Of a stretch of 64,000 nt of DNA, positions 16,220-24,534 are shown piece after piece. This DNA comes from JBFWMG01 sp050251715 (GTDB taxonomy: Bacteria > Desulfobacterota > Desulfovibrionia > Desulfovibrionales > Desulfovibrionaceae): positions 1 through 64,000 of the forward strand of contig JBFWMG010000002.1 in assembly GCA_050251715.1 (NCBI GenBank). The letters run 5' to 3'. Made by a program: the position numbers and the translations under genes. Each line of letters starts with the position of its first letter. Within the stretch, counting starts at the first letter, position 1. The notes below the pieces were generated by a model. The model saw nothing but the letters and a program-made list of their open reading frames with translations. It was not told the DNA's origin and searched no databases.

Positions 16220-16996
16220 ATGTCCGACACGCACGACGAGGGGCCGCACGGCCAGACGGCCATCAAGGGGGTGTTTTCCAGGGACGTCACCTTGAAAATA
16301 GGGGCGGGAACCACCACGCGCAAGGTCACCCAGACCAACCACTATTATATAGAAGAGGATGACGCGGGCGGCCTTACCGCCCAGATGCTCAACAATTCCT
16401 TCATTCCCTTTGGCCCCAAGGAGACCGTCTCCCGCGAGGATGTGCTGGAAAACTACAAGCCTGAGCTGGAAATATACGCCAAGAAGATGCTGCCCGCCAT
16501 GCGCGAGGTGCAAAAGACCCTGGCCCGCGCGGACAGGCACCGCCAGCAAAAGGATTATTTCAGCGCGGAATACGAGTACAAGAACGCCCTGAAGCTTGAG
16601 GACACCAATGTCAGGGCCACGTTTGGCCTGGGGCTCTCCTACATGGAACGGGGCGACAAGGAAAAGGCGGACGACATCTTCAAGCGGCTCATTGCCCTTG
16701 ACGACGCCTTCACACCAGAAAACAAGCATTTATTCAATGAATTCGGCATCAACCTGCGCAAGCAGGAAATGTATGAGCAGGCGCTCAAATACTACGCCAA
16801 GGCGCTCAAGACCGGCCCCATGGACCCGCACCTCCTCTATAACGTGGCGCGCATCTACCATGCCCAGGACAACCTGCTCAAGGCGGGCGCCTTTTTGAAG
16901 AAGGCAGTGGAAATCAAGCCTGATTTCGAAGAAGGCGCCACGTTCCTGCGGCATGTGGCCTTGGAATTGAAAAAACGCCAGGCAAAGCCCTCCTGA
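16220..16996 (+). CDS. Tetratricopeptide-repeat protein
   Basis: A 258-residue cytoplasmic protein. The ATG follows AGAGGAG. The first 100 residues are not repeat-like and contain RKVTQTNHYYIEEDD and a basic amphipathic helix. At least three TPR units follow: ADRHRQQKDYFSAEYEYKNA, VRATFGLGLSYMERGDKEKA and DPHLLYNVARIYHAQDNLLK. TPR proteins act as protein-binding scaffolds. It lies between a sensor kinase and a receiver-domain protein on the same strand, so a role as an adaptor or output in that phosphorelay is likely but unproven. Confidence 0.85.
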   Translation: MSDTHDEGPHGQTAIKGVFSRDVTLKIGAGTTTRKVTQTNHYYIEEDDAGGLTAQMLNNSFIPFGPKETVSREDVLENYKPELEIYAKKMLPAMREVQKTLARADRHRQQKDYFSAEYEYKNALKLEDTNVRATFGLGLSYMERGDKEKADDIFKRLIALDDAFTPENKHLFNEFGINLRKQEMYEQALKYYAKALKTGPMDPHLLYNVARIYHAQDNLLKAGAFLKKAVEIKPDFEEGATFLRHVALELKKRQAKPS

Positions 16997-16997
16997 C

Positions 16998-17048
16998 GGG
17001 GGCGCGGGCGGGGCAAGGCGGCCGCCCCCGCGTCTTCACCTTTTTCCC
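16998..17048 (+). terminator. Possible terminator after the TPR gene
   Basis: GGGGGCG (16998) can pair with CGCCCCC (17023), with further G/C pairs inside, followed by TTCACCTTTTT. The U-run is offset from the stem, so this is a weak call. Confidence 0.35.
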
Positions 17049-17128
17049 AAAGATATGCGAGAGGGCAACACCCTTGGGTTGTTGCACAACGCGTCACTTC
17101 TCCCTCGGGAAATGACGTTATTCCGCAA

Positions 17129-17142
17129 TACCGCCGGCGGTA
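17129..17142. promoter_or_regulatory. Perfect 14-bp palindrome upstream of the receiver gene
   Basis: TACCGCCGGCGGTA is an exact palindrome 126 bases before the receiver start, in a relatively AT-richer stretch (17040-17220) that probably holds its promoter. It could be an operator; nothing identifies the regulator. Confidence 0.35.
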
Positions 17143-17267
17143 ATTGGGGGGTGGCGTTGTGACACGTTGATTTCTGGTGTATGGTTTAAGCGTACCTGTC
17201 CAGTGCGTCACCAAGGACGTTTTGGGGCCGAGTGAGGCAGGTGGAGCCGTTTGTGGTGGGGGGGAAC

Positions 17268-17633
17268 ATGTCGCGTATCCTTATCGCGGAAGATGACAGA
17301 GCCAACAGGCGGTTGGCGCAGCTCGTGCTGCAAGAGGCCGGTCATAGCGTGGAGACTGTGAACGACGGCTTTCAGGCGCTCGACGCGTTGCGGGAAGGTG
17401 CCTACGACCTCATCCTGCTCGACATCATGATGCCCGGCCTGACGGGATTCGAGGTGTCCGAGACCGTGCGCGGCTCCGGTTCGGCCAACGCCTCCACGCC
17501 CATCATCGCCATTACGGCCTACATGCAGGAGTTCGAGCCGGAGCGGTTCGCCCGCGCCGGATTCAATTACGTCATCAGCAAGCCGTATGCCGTGGACGAG
17601 CTGAAGGGCATCGTGGCCCACCATCTGCGCTGA
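17268..17633 (+). CDS. Single-domain response regulator (CheY-like receiver)
   Basis: A 121-residue stand-alone receiver. The acidic pair is in LIAEDDRANRRL, the phosphoacceptor Asp in LILLDIMMPGLTGFE (near residue 53), the conserved Thr/Ala switch in IAITAYMQEF, and the Lys in YVISKPYAVDELK. There is no output domain, so it acts through protein contacts or as a phosphorelay intermediate. The Met of MSRILIAEDD is used as start. It is downstream of the PAS kinase and TPR protein; co-regulation is plausible although a 270-base gap with a palindrome separates it from the TPR gene. Confidence 0.9.
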   Translation: MSRILIAEDDRANRRLAQLVLQEAGHSVETVNDGFQALDALREGAYDLILLDIMMPGLTGFEVSETVRGSGSANASTPIIAITAYMQEFEPERFARAGFNYVISKPYAVDELKGIVAHHLR

Positions 17634-18089
17634 CCGGTAGGGGGAACCCTGCGTGCGGGCGCCCGCCGCCCTCTTCAGCCGTGTCATTCCCGCTCCCCGC
17701 GTCCGCCCTCCTGTCCCCCGCCGCCCCATTCCCGATCCTTGCGCCGCGAGGGATCGTCCCAACCGTGCCCCATCCTTGATCCGCCGTCCCAGGGAGCGCC
17801 CGAGCCGACCGCAGGCCGCGTTCGCCTTGCAACCGCACCTCGGGCCTGCCCGCCATCCGCATCCGTCCGTGGCGCGCGTTCGCGTGCGTTGCTTCGTTGT
17901 TTTTGCACGGCTCAGGACGCCGGTTCCTCCGCGTGGCGGCCTGTTTTTGCTTGCCCAAAACAGGGCGGCGCTACACAGTGGCGGGGGACGACGGCGAAAC
18001 AAGCCCGGCCCGCGCCCTTTGGCGAGCATGCGCCGAACGCGCGGCGCGGGGGCGGGCCGAAAAGACACGCAACGGATCAGGGGAGTGGC
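17634..18089. other. Gene-free intergenic stretch
   Basis: These 456 GC-rich bases hold no frame with a credible start, ribosome-binding site or protein-like composition. One short block, GTCCCAACCGT near 17756, also occurs in the composite repeats at 4783-5087 and 45138-45437. A hairpin-prone CCTGTTTTTGCTTGCCCAAAACAGG lies near 17939. Confidence 0.5.
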
Positions 18090-18815
18090 ATGACGGAAGA
18101 AATGGATACCAAGGCATTGCTGGGTCTGATTGCCGACGGCGTGCGGCAAACCGCCCTGCATTATGGACTGTGGTTTGCCGAAACCGTGCATCATTGCGGG
18201 TTGGAAAAGGCTCTGGAAGCGGAGAAAACCGCTGGAGACGCCATTTTCCCTCTGTATATGAAGCGGTTGTCGAAAATATTGGGATTCGAGCTGGAAGGCG
18301 ATCTGCCCAAGGCGCTGGCCGGACTCGACCGCGAGGACGTGGCGCGCTTGGCCGAGGGCGTGGCCGTGAACTGGTTGGCCGTGGACGGCCTCTGGTTCCA
18401 GGCCGTGGAAAACCTGGAAGGCATGGACGCGGCCAAACGGTGCAACGACACCTGCTGGACCCGATTCGCGCCGATCGAGGCGAGCCATATCCGATCCCGG
18501 CTGGGATTGCCCGAGCCAGGGGGGATTCCGGCCCTGCGGAGAGCGCTTGAACACCGGCTGTACGGGCGGATCAATTCCTGGGAGATCGTGGAGGAAACCG
18601 CGACCTCACTGGTGTTCCGCATGAACCAATGCCGGGTGCAGAACGCCCGCAAGCGCAAGGGTTTGCCGGATTATCCGTGCAAATCCGGTGGCATGGCCGA
18701 ATACATCGGGTTCGCCCGGCAGATCGATCCGCGCCTTGTCGTGACCTGCCTGGGCTGTCCGCCCGATCCCCATCCCGAGGAATGGTTCTGCTCCTGGCGG
18801 TTCGCCATCGAGTGA
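18090..18815 (+). CDS. Conserved cytosolic protein (DUF6125-like)
   Basis: A 241-residue soluble protein starting MTEEMDTKALLGLIADGVRQ. The sequence is well composed, with conserved-looking aromatic and Cys-bearing blocks: ALHYGLWFAETVHHCGLEKA, RCNDTCWTRFAPIE and, near the C-terminus, CKSGGMAEY, VVTCLGCPPDPHPEEWFC. Several Cys residues could bind metal. From memory this resembles the DUF6125 family found in Desulfovibrio and other anaerobes; no function is established. GGGAG seven to ten bases upstream supports the ATG. It stands alone, with a gene-free gap on each side. Confidence 0.75.
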   Translation: MTEEMDTKALLGLIADGVRQTALHYGLWFAETVHHCGLEKALEAEKTAGDAIFPLYMKRLSKILGFELEGDLPKALAGLDREDVARLAEGVAVNWLAVDGLWFQAVENLEGMDAAKRCNDTCWTRFAPIEASHIRSRLGLPEPGGIPALRRALEHRLYGRINSWEIVEETATSLVFRMNQCRVQNARKRKGLPDYPCKSGGMAEYIGFARQIDPRLVVTCLGCPPDPHPEEWFCSWRFAIE

Positions 18816-19046
18816 TGCGCTCGGGCTCCTCCCGGCGGCCTGTGCGGTTGGGGGCGCGTCCTGTGCCGCGCGAGGGCGTGGCCAAGGGCGGCGCCTGGCA
18901 ACGGTTCACATGGTGAGGGCGGAGATTCAGTGCCGGAGATGCCGGGGGGAGGCGTAGGGCACTTGCGCAACGCGGCGGTCCCATGGGGAATCGTGGCGCG
19001 CGGGGACGGAGGCGGCTGGAAGGTCGCCCTTCCCGGCAACGAGCGG
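18816..19046. other. Gene-free stretch before repeat C2
   Basis: About 230 GC-rich bases between the cytosolic protein and the family C repeat. No gene, promoter or strong hairpin is visible. Confidence 0.4.
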
Positions 19047-19256
19047 CTAGAGCATTTTACCCTTGAAAGGGTTTAGATGCTCTTGTGCATTTCCCTGAAA
19101 CAATGGGACATTGTTTCAGGGGCGAGTCTTGTTTCAAGACTTAAATGCGCTAGCGCATTGTAGCGTTGAAACAATGCGGGGATTTGAAATAATGAAGCAT
19201 TATTTCAACAAAAGGCATAAGGGCATCGCATCTTTTTCAACGTGAGGATGCTCTAG
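19047..19256 (+). repeat. Family C repeat C2, 210 bp, several hairpins
   Basis: Bounded by 9-bp inverted termini CTAGAGCAT (19047) and ATGCTCTAG (19248-19256). Inside are CCTGAAACAATG/CATTGTTTCAGG around GGA, GTCTTG/CAAGAC, and TTGAAATAATG/CATTATTTCAA around AAG. The last two thirds match the inverted copy C3 at 49528-49634 nearly base for base. The right terminus provides the TAG stop of the small minus-strand gene that follows. Confidence 0.85.
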
Positions 19257-19459
19257 CCCTCCAGGCGGCGTTTCAATTCTTCCTCATCAATGTCGAAGAC
19301 GCGGTGGGTGATGAGGAATTGGGCCACATGGGCCATGGTGGGCGTGCTGGCGGTCACGATTTCAGGCAACTCGATGCCCAGTTCCGCAAAGCGTTGGACA
19401 TAGATGTCCTCTTGGGTCTTGGGGGGCTTTTTCAGCTTTTGCGGTTTTTTTGCCGTCAT
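19253..19459 (-). CDS. Small hypothetical protein, 68 aa
   Basis: MTAKKPQKLKKPPKTQEDIY begins a Lys/Pro-rich start; the body is acidic (VFDIDEEELKRRLEG at the end). GGAGAG precedes the ATG. The composition and codon use look real, but I do not recognise a family. It follows lptD on the same strand by 137 bases and its TAG stop coincides with the terminus of repeat C2. It could be a small cytosolic protein co-transcribed with lptD. Confidence 0.65.
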   Translation of the reverse strand: MTAKKPQKLKKPPKTQEDIYVQRFAELGIELPEIVTASTPTMAHVAQFLITHRVFDIDEEELKRRLEG

Positions 19460-19596
19460 GCGTGCTCTCCGGTCGGGCTCTGCGTTGGGCTGGTGGCGGC
19501 GCGGTCGGCCGCGTTGCGGGTCTTCGGGCCTTCCCCTTTCTACCCTGTCCGGGCCGTGGTGTCCATCGGGGCGCGGTGCGGGAGGCAGGGAGGCGT

Positions 19597-22029
19597 CTAG
19601 AAGACGTTGATGCCCGCAAGGCCCATGACGATCTCGAAACGCTCCTCGAACGAGTCCTTGGACATGATGACGCTCAAGTCGAAGCACTGGTGCAGGTAGC
19701 TGAGCACCACCTGCTTTTCCAGGTCGCGGCCCCTGTGGATGTCCGCGCCGTAGCGCAGGCCCAGGGTCCAGCTGCGCAGGGGCGAGGTGCTGGCCTCCAG
19801 CCACAGGATGTGCATCTCATCCTGGTCCTGGCGGGTGTATTCGTCAATGGCGCCCCGGAAGTCGATGCTCATGGAGGCCGTGGCCTGGCCGGGCCACAGC
19901 GCCTTCAGCCCGTGCTCGTGCTCCGTGATGCGTGCGCGGTAGGGCGAATACCAGGTGCGGCTGAACAGATCCACGTACCTGTTCACGGCCAGGGTCACGT
20001 CGGCCAGCGCGTCGGAAAAGGGGCGGCGCGGGTAGGTGCCCAACTCGTCCATGCGCCGCGCCTCGCGGATGCTGTAGGTCTGCTCCAGGCGAAGTTTGAG
20101 AAAGTCGTTGTAATCCACCTGCAGGGTCGGCTTGGGCTTGCCGTCCTCTTCGCGGGCGGCCACGGTCTCGCGCTTGCGGCCCAACACGTTGGTCAGGCTG
20201 TAGCGCAGCTCGTTCACCGCGCCGATACGGTCCACGTGGTCGTAATAGGGCTTGTCGCGCTGGTCCACGGACGGGATGTAATGATAGGACAGCCGGGGCT
20301 GGACGGAATGGCGCATCTTGGTCCAGGCGCTGTTGCCCAGGTTGGCCATGGCCAGATTCAGGTCCGGCCCGTTTTGCCGCTGCACGTCAAACACCTTCCA
20401 TGCCTCGGTATAGGTCGCCAGATCCAGGTCGGGCAGGCTGCGCGCCGTGTAGGAGCCCCGGCCCGCCGCGTCGTCCGAGGGGTGCCAGTCCGTGGCGTAT
20501 ACCGTTTCGCGCCAGCCGATGGTGGGGATGACGGAGCCGTACGCGTTGCGCAGGGGCAGCGAGACGCGGGGGTGGACGTCGATTCTGCCGCCCTTGGCGC
20601 CGTACTGCCGCCACAGGTGCGCGGCGGCCATGTCGGCCTCCAGTTCCACCGGGCTCGTGCCCACGGTATTCTTGAAGAGATAGGCCGTGACCTCGGGCAG
20701 GCGCTGCACCGAGGCGTCGGTGGACGAGTCGGTGTTGCCATGGCCCAGGGACGCGTCCTGGTTGTATTCCGCCTTGGCCATGAGCCCCACGCGTTCGAAG
20801 TCGCGGCTGACCATGAAGGTGCTGGTGCGGTTCTGGTCCGCGGCGTTGGTGTCGCGGTCGAATTCCTCAAGCAGGGCGCCACGGCTCTTGTCGTAGCCGG
20901 ACAGGCCGGAGCTGAATTCGCGCAGGTAGTCCTGGTCGGACACGACATCCACGTCCGATTTGACGTCCCATTCGTCCAGGCGGCCGTTGAACATGCCGCG
21001 CAGCCACCACCGTTGCGCGTTGGCGCGCACCAGGCCGTCCTCGTCCAGGGGGGATTCCGCGTCGGCCTCGGTCTTGGCGGTCTCCTGGTCATACAGCCAG
21101 TCGAGCCGCCACAGCCCCTTGACGCCCTTGGCCGGGGCCATGCGGTATTCCACGCCCTGCATCACGCCGCGCTTGCTCATGATGTTTTCGTACAGGGTCA
21201 TGTCGGAGGTGTCGTTGATGGCCCAGAACACCGGCGCGTTGAGGGAGACGCCGTGGCGCGAGCTGTAGCTGGTTTCCGGCATGAGCAGGCCGCTGGAGCG
21301 CGTGGTGCGGATGGGCACGGCGAGATAGGGTGAGGCCGCGACGGTCTGGTCCTTGACGTTGAAGCTGGCGCTCCACAGCCGGGCATAGCCGTCAAGGGTG
21401 ATGTCGCCTTCGCGGGCCGTGAACGACCAGGCCGGGCTTTCGCCGGGCGCGGCGTCGCAGGCCGTGACCTTGGCGTTCTTGAAGGCGTAGGTGTCGCCGC
21501 TTTGCTTGTGGATGTAGTCGCCCTTGAAGAACAGGTGGGGCCGCGCCACGTAGAGCTGGCCGTTCTTGAGCCAGCCCACCTGGTTGGTCAGGTCGAATTC
21601 CGCCTCGTCGGCGTGCAGTTTGTCCTCGTTCCAGCTCGCCTGCACCTCGCCCTTGAGGAACACCCAGTTGGTGCCCCGGAAGTAGCGGGCGAAATCCGCC
21701 TTGAGATAGTCGTCGCCGTGGCGCATGACCACGTTGCCGTGGGCCTCCACGATTTCGGAGTCGCCCTGGCCCACCAGCCGGTCCGCTTGCAGCACCCACG
21801 CCTCGCTCTGGTCGTCGGTATGCATGACCAGCCGCGTGGCCTGGCCGGTCATGGCCAGCACGGAGAGCTGGGCGCACGCCGCGGCGGCGAGCAGCAGCAT
21901 GAGCACCATGCCCCGGCGCGAGCGGGCCAGGCGGCGAAGGGCTGAAAGCGGGCGGTGGCGCAAATCGGGTATCCGGCGTTGAGCGTGTTGGGCGGGAATT
22001 GCCCGCATTCGACCATGAACCATGGGCAC
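19597..22029 (-). CDS. lptD: LPS-assembly protein LptD (outer membrane)
   Basis: An 810-residue outer-membrane protein that inserts lipopolysaccharide into the outer leaflet together with LptE. After a signal sequence (MVLMLLLAAAACAQ, about 41-60) comes an OstA/LptA-like jellyroll: VLQADRLVGQGDSEIVEAHG and VMRHGDDYLKADFARYF. The rest is the beta-barrel region, with the conserved PIRTTRSSGLLMPE block and a C-terminal strand ending GLAGINVF. The GTG at 22029 gives a long N-terminus; a start at a later Met is possible. It is divergent from alr across 122 bases. Its presence indicates a Gram-negative envelope with LPS. Confidence 0.92.
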   Translation of the reverse strand: MPMVHGRMRAIPAQHAQRRIPDLRHRPLSALRRLARSRRGMVLMLLLAAAACAQLSVLAMTGQATRLVMHTDDQSEAWVLQADRLVGQGDSEIVEAHGNVVMRHGDDYLKADFARYFRGTNWVFLKGEVQASWNEDKLHADEAEFDLTNQVGWLKNGQLYVARPHLFFKGDYIHKQSGDTYAFKNAKVTACDAAPGESPAWSFTAREGDITLDGYARLWSASFNVKDQTVAASPYLAVPIRTTRSSGLLMPETSYSSRHGVSLNAPVFWAINDTSDMTLYENIMSKRGVMQGVEYRMAPAKGVKGLWRLDWLYDQETAKTEADAESPLDEDGLVRANAQRWWLRGMFNGRLDEWDVKSDVDVVSDQDYLREFSSGLSGYDKSRGALLEEFDRDTNAADQNRTSTFMVSRDFERVGLMAKAEYNQDASLGHGNTDSSTDASVQRLPEVTAYLFKNTVGTSPVELEADMAAAHLWRQYGAKGGRIDVHPRVSLPLRNAYGSVIPTIGWRETVYATDWHPSDDAAGRGSYTARSLPDLDLATYTEAWKVFDVQRQNGPDLNLAMANLGNSAWTKMRHSVQPRLSYHYIPSVDQRDKPYYDHVDRIGAVNELRYSLTNVLGRKRETVAAREEDGKPKPTLQVDYNDFLKLRLEQTYSIREARRMDELGTYPRRPFSDALADVTLAVNRYVDLFSRTWYSPYRARITEHEHGLKALWPGQATASMSIDFRGAIDEYTRQDQDEMHILWLEASTSPLRSWTLGLRYGADIHRGRDLEKQVVLSYLHQCFDLSVIMSKDSFEERFEIVMGLAGINVF

Positions 22030-22151
22030 ATAGCATGAAACCCCGCAGCGAACAAGGCGGCGCGGGGTGCTTTTCTTCGCTGGAGAGCGGTGCTACATCC
22101 ACGCCTGCGCCTGCGGCGCACAAACCGGAATGTGTGCAAAAGGATGTCGTT

Positions 22152-23294
22152 ATGACTATTGATTACAACTATATACAAGTTGTTGTGGACACGGCGGCCC
22201 TGGCGGGCAACTTCCGCCTCATGCAGGCCGCCGGGGGCAACTGCATGGCCGTGGTCAAATCGGACGCCTATGGGCATGGCCTGTACGAGGCTGCGGCCGC
22301 CTTTGCCCGCGCCGGAGCGGACACCATGGCCGTGGGCACGGTGGGCGAGGCGCTCAAGCTGCGCGCCATGCCCTATGACGGCAGGATTGTCGTGCTCCTG
22401 GGCGTGGCCTCGCCCGAGGAGTGCCAGGCCGCGCACGCGCAGGGCATCGTGCCGTTCGTGGGGCGGTTCGAGCAGCTGCGCATGATGGCCGCCGCCGCCT
22501 CGCCGCACGCGCCCGCCGCCGTGGCGCTCAAGTTCGACACCGGCATGGCCCGGCTCGGGTTCACCGAGGCGCAGGTGCCGGAGGTGGTGGAAACGCTGCG
22601 CGGTTTGGAGGGGCGCGTGCGCCCGGTCCTGGCCGCGTCGCACCTGGCCGTGGCCGATGAGGCGGGCGAGGACGCCGAGGCGTTCACCCTGGCCCAGGGC
22701 GCGGCGTTCGGGCGTATTGTGGCGGCGCTGCGCGAGGCGGGGTTTCCGGTGCGGGGCACCCTTGCCAATTCGGCCGGTACGCTGGCCTATCCCGGCCTGC
22801 GCTTTGACATGCAGCGGCCCGGCATTGCCCTGTACGGCGCCAATCCCCTGCACGGCACGGACAAGGCGGCGTTGGGCGCGGGCCTGCGGCCCACCATGCG
22901 GGTCGGCGCGCCCGTGTTGCAGGTGCATGCCCTGGCCAAGGGCACGCCCATCCACTATGGCCGCACCTTTGTGGCCAAGCGGGACATGACTGTCGCCATC
23001 ATCGGCGCGGGCTATGCGGACTGCGTGTCGCGGGGGCTGTCCAGCGCCGGGCAGCGGATCCGCGCGTGGTGCGAGGTGCGCGGCCTGCGCGCCCCGCTGG
23101 TGGGGCGGGTATGCATGCAGATGAGCGCGCTGGACGTGACGGACGTGCCCGGCGTGTCCGCGGGCGACCTCGCCTACATCCTGGGCGGGGAGGGCGACAC
23201 GCCCATCGCCGCCGAGGAGCTGGCCGCCTGGTGGGGCACCATCACCTACGAGGCCTTCTGCCTGCTGGGCATGAATCCCCGGACATATGTGTGA
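22152..23294 (+). CDS. alr: Alanine racemase
   Basis: A 380-residue PLP enzyme that interconverts L- and D-alanine for peptidoglycan. The PLP Lys is in MAVVKSDAYGHG near residue 35. The substrate-contact region is KFDTGMARLGF, and the phosphate-binding and Tyr region is HYGRTFVAKRDMTVAIIGAG and YADC. GRVCMQMSALDVT is the family motif from the second subunit side. The start is the ATG after AGGATGTCGTT; length is standard. It lies upstream of the rpsF operon on the same strand with a 107-base gap that carries a separate promoter. Confidence 0.95.
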   Translation: MTIDYNYIQVVVDTAALAGNFRLMQAAGGNCMAVVKSDAYGHGLYEAAAAFARAGADTMAVGTVGEALKLRAMPYDGRIVVLLGVASPEECQAAHAQGIVPFVGRFEQLRMMAAAASPHAPAAVALKFDTGMARLGFTEAQVPEVVETLRGLEGRVRPVLAASHLAVADEAGEDAEAFTLAQGAAFGRIVAALREAGFPVRGTLANSAGTLAYPGLRFDMQRPGIALYGANPLHGTDKAALGAGLRPTMRVGAPVLQVHALAKGTPIHYGRTFVAKRDMTVAIIGAGYADCVSRGLSSAGQRIRAWCEVRGLRAPLVGRVCMQMSALDVTDVPGVSAGDLAYILGGEGDTPIAAEELAAWWGTITYEAFCLLGMNPRTYV

Positions 23295-23311
23295 GCCGCC
23301 GCGAAAACGCC

Positions 23312-23340
23312 TTGACAGCGTAACGGCATGCTATTAAGTA
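23312..23340 (+). promoter_or_regulatory. Probable promoter of the rpsF operon
   Basis: A consensus -35 box TTGACA at 23312-23317 is followed by the AT-rich stretch CTATTAAGTAATT. No -10 hexamer with ideal spacing stands out; TATTAA at 14 bases is closest. AAGGAGGATCT precedes the rpsF ATG. Confidence 0.45.
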
Positions 23341-23401
23341 ATTCGGCTCCGCCTTGCTCTTCCCGTGGTGGGAAGGGCCATTTAGACCAAAAGGAGGATC
23401 T

Positions 23402-23716
23402 ATGCGGAAATATGAAACACTTGTGCTGTTCAGCCCCGAAATGTCGGGCGAGAACCGCACCGCGATCGTGGAAAACCTCACCGGCGTCATCACCCGCGAG
23501 GAAGGCCAGATCCTGACCCTTGACGACTGGGGCATGCGCAATCTTGCCTACCCCGTCCAGAAGCAGATGCGCGGCTACTTCATCCGTTTCGAGTACGTCG
23601 CCCCGGGCAAGGCCGTGGCCGAAGTCGAACGCATCATCAGGATCACCGACGGCATCTTCAAGTTCGTCACCGTGCTGCTTGATGCCGCTTACGAAGCCGC
23701 CGAGGAGGTTGCCTAA
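23402..23716 (+). CDS. rpsF: 30S ribosomal protein S6
   Basis: A 104-residue S6 protein: MRKYETLVLFSPEMS, the central LAYPVQKQMRGYFIRFEY and the C-terminal RITDGIFKFVTV match the family. It binds 16S rRNA as a heterodimer with S18. An excellent AAGGAGG lies upstream. It is the first gene of rpsF-rpsR-rplI-dnaB and its stop overlaps the rpsR start (TAATG). ssb, often found between rpsF and rpsR, is absent here. Confidence 0.97.
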   Translation: MRKYETLVLFSPEMSGENRTAIVENLTGVITREEGQILTLDDWGMRNLAYPVQKQMRGYFIRFEYVAPGKAVAEVERIIRITDGIFKFVTVLLDAAYEAAEEVA

Positions 23717-23979
23717 TGGCCTTCAAGAAAAGATTCACGCCCCGCAAGAAGTTCTGCCGCTTCTGCGCCGACAAGAACCTGCCCCTGGACTATAAGCACC
23801 CCGAAGTGCTCCGGGACTTCATCACCGAGCGCGGCAAGATCATTGCCCGCCGCATCACCGGCACCTGTGCGAAGCATCAGCGCCAGCTCACTATCGAGAT
23901 CAAGCGCGCCCGCCAGATGGCCCTGCTGTTCTATACGGCCACCCACGCCAGTGACGTGAAAAAGAAGTCCACGCTGTAG
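23716..23979 (+). CDS. rpsR: 30S ribosomal protein S18
   Basis: An 87-residue S18. RKKFCRFCADKNLPLDYKHP contains the N-terminal Cys pair of the zinc-binding type, and ERGKIIARRITGTCAKHQRQ is the conserved rRNA-binding core. It is translationally coupled to rpsF. The retained Cys residues (two in FCRFC, one in GTC) indicate the C+ form of S18. Confidence 0.97.
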   Translation: MAFKKRFTPRKKFCRFCADKNLPLDYKHPEVLRDFITERGKIIARRITGTCAKHQRQLTIEIKRARQMALLFYTATHASDVKKKSTL

Positions 23980-23988
23980 GAGGTGAAT

Positions 23989-24534
23989 ATGGCTGCAATG
24001 AAATTGATTCTCCGTTCCGACGTGGAAAATCTGGGCAGGTTGGGCGATATCGTCGTCGTCAAGCCCGGCTACGGCCGCAACTACCTGATCCCCAAGGGCT
24101 TGGCCATGGTGGCCACCGAGGCCAACAGCAAGGTCTTTGAGCTGGAACGCCGCAAGCTGCAGCAGCAGGTGGATTCCCTGCGCGCCGCGGCCCAGTCCGA
24201 CGCCCAGAAGATCGCCGCCGCCAAGGTGGTCATCAATGTCCGCGTGGGCGAAGGCGACAAGCTCTACGGCTCCGTCACCACCCCCATGATAAGCGAGGCG
24301 CTGGTCGCCGCAGGCGCTCCCGACGTGGATCGCCGCAAGATCGACCTGGACGAGCCCATCCGTTCGCTGGGCGTGCACACCGTTGTTGTCCGCCTGCACC
24401 CCGACGTGCATGTGGACCTGAACGTCCATGTGCTGCGCGAGGGACAGAGCCTCGAAGACTACATGGCCGAGCAGACGGCAACTTCCGAGGCGGAAAGTGA
24501 AGAAGCCACGGAATCAGCGCCAGACGCAGAGTAA
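23989..24534 (+). CDS. rplI: 50S ribosomal protein L9
   Basis: A 181-residue L9. The N-terminal domain MKLILRSDVENLGRLGDIV and VVKPGYGRNYLIPKGLAM is highly conserved. A long central helix and the C-terminal domain (GSVTTPMISEALVAAG, RSLGVHTVVVRLHPDVH) follow, with an acidic extra tail rich in Glu/Ala. AGGAGGTGAAT leads to the ATG of MAAMKLIL. The end overlaps the start of dnaB by 38 bases. Confidence 0.96.
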   Translation: MAAMKLILRSDVENLGRLGDIVVVKPGYGRNYLIPKGLAMVATEANSKVFELERRKLQQQVDSLRAAAQSDAQKIAAAKVVINVRVGEGDKLYGSVTTPMISEALVAAGAPDVDRRKIDLDEPIRSLGVHTVVVRLHPDVHVDLNVHVLREGQSLEDYMAEQTATSEAESEEATESAPDAE

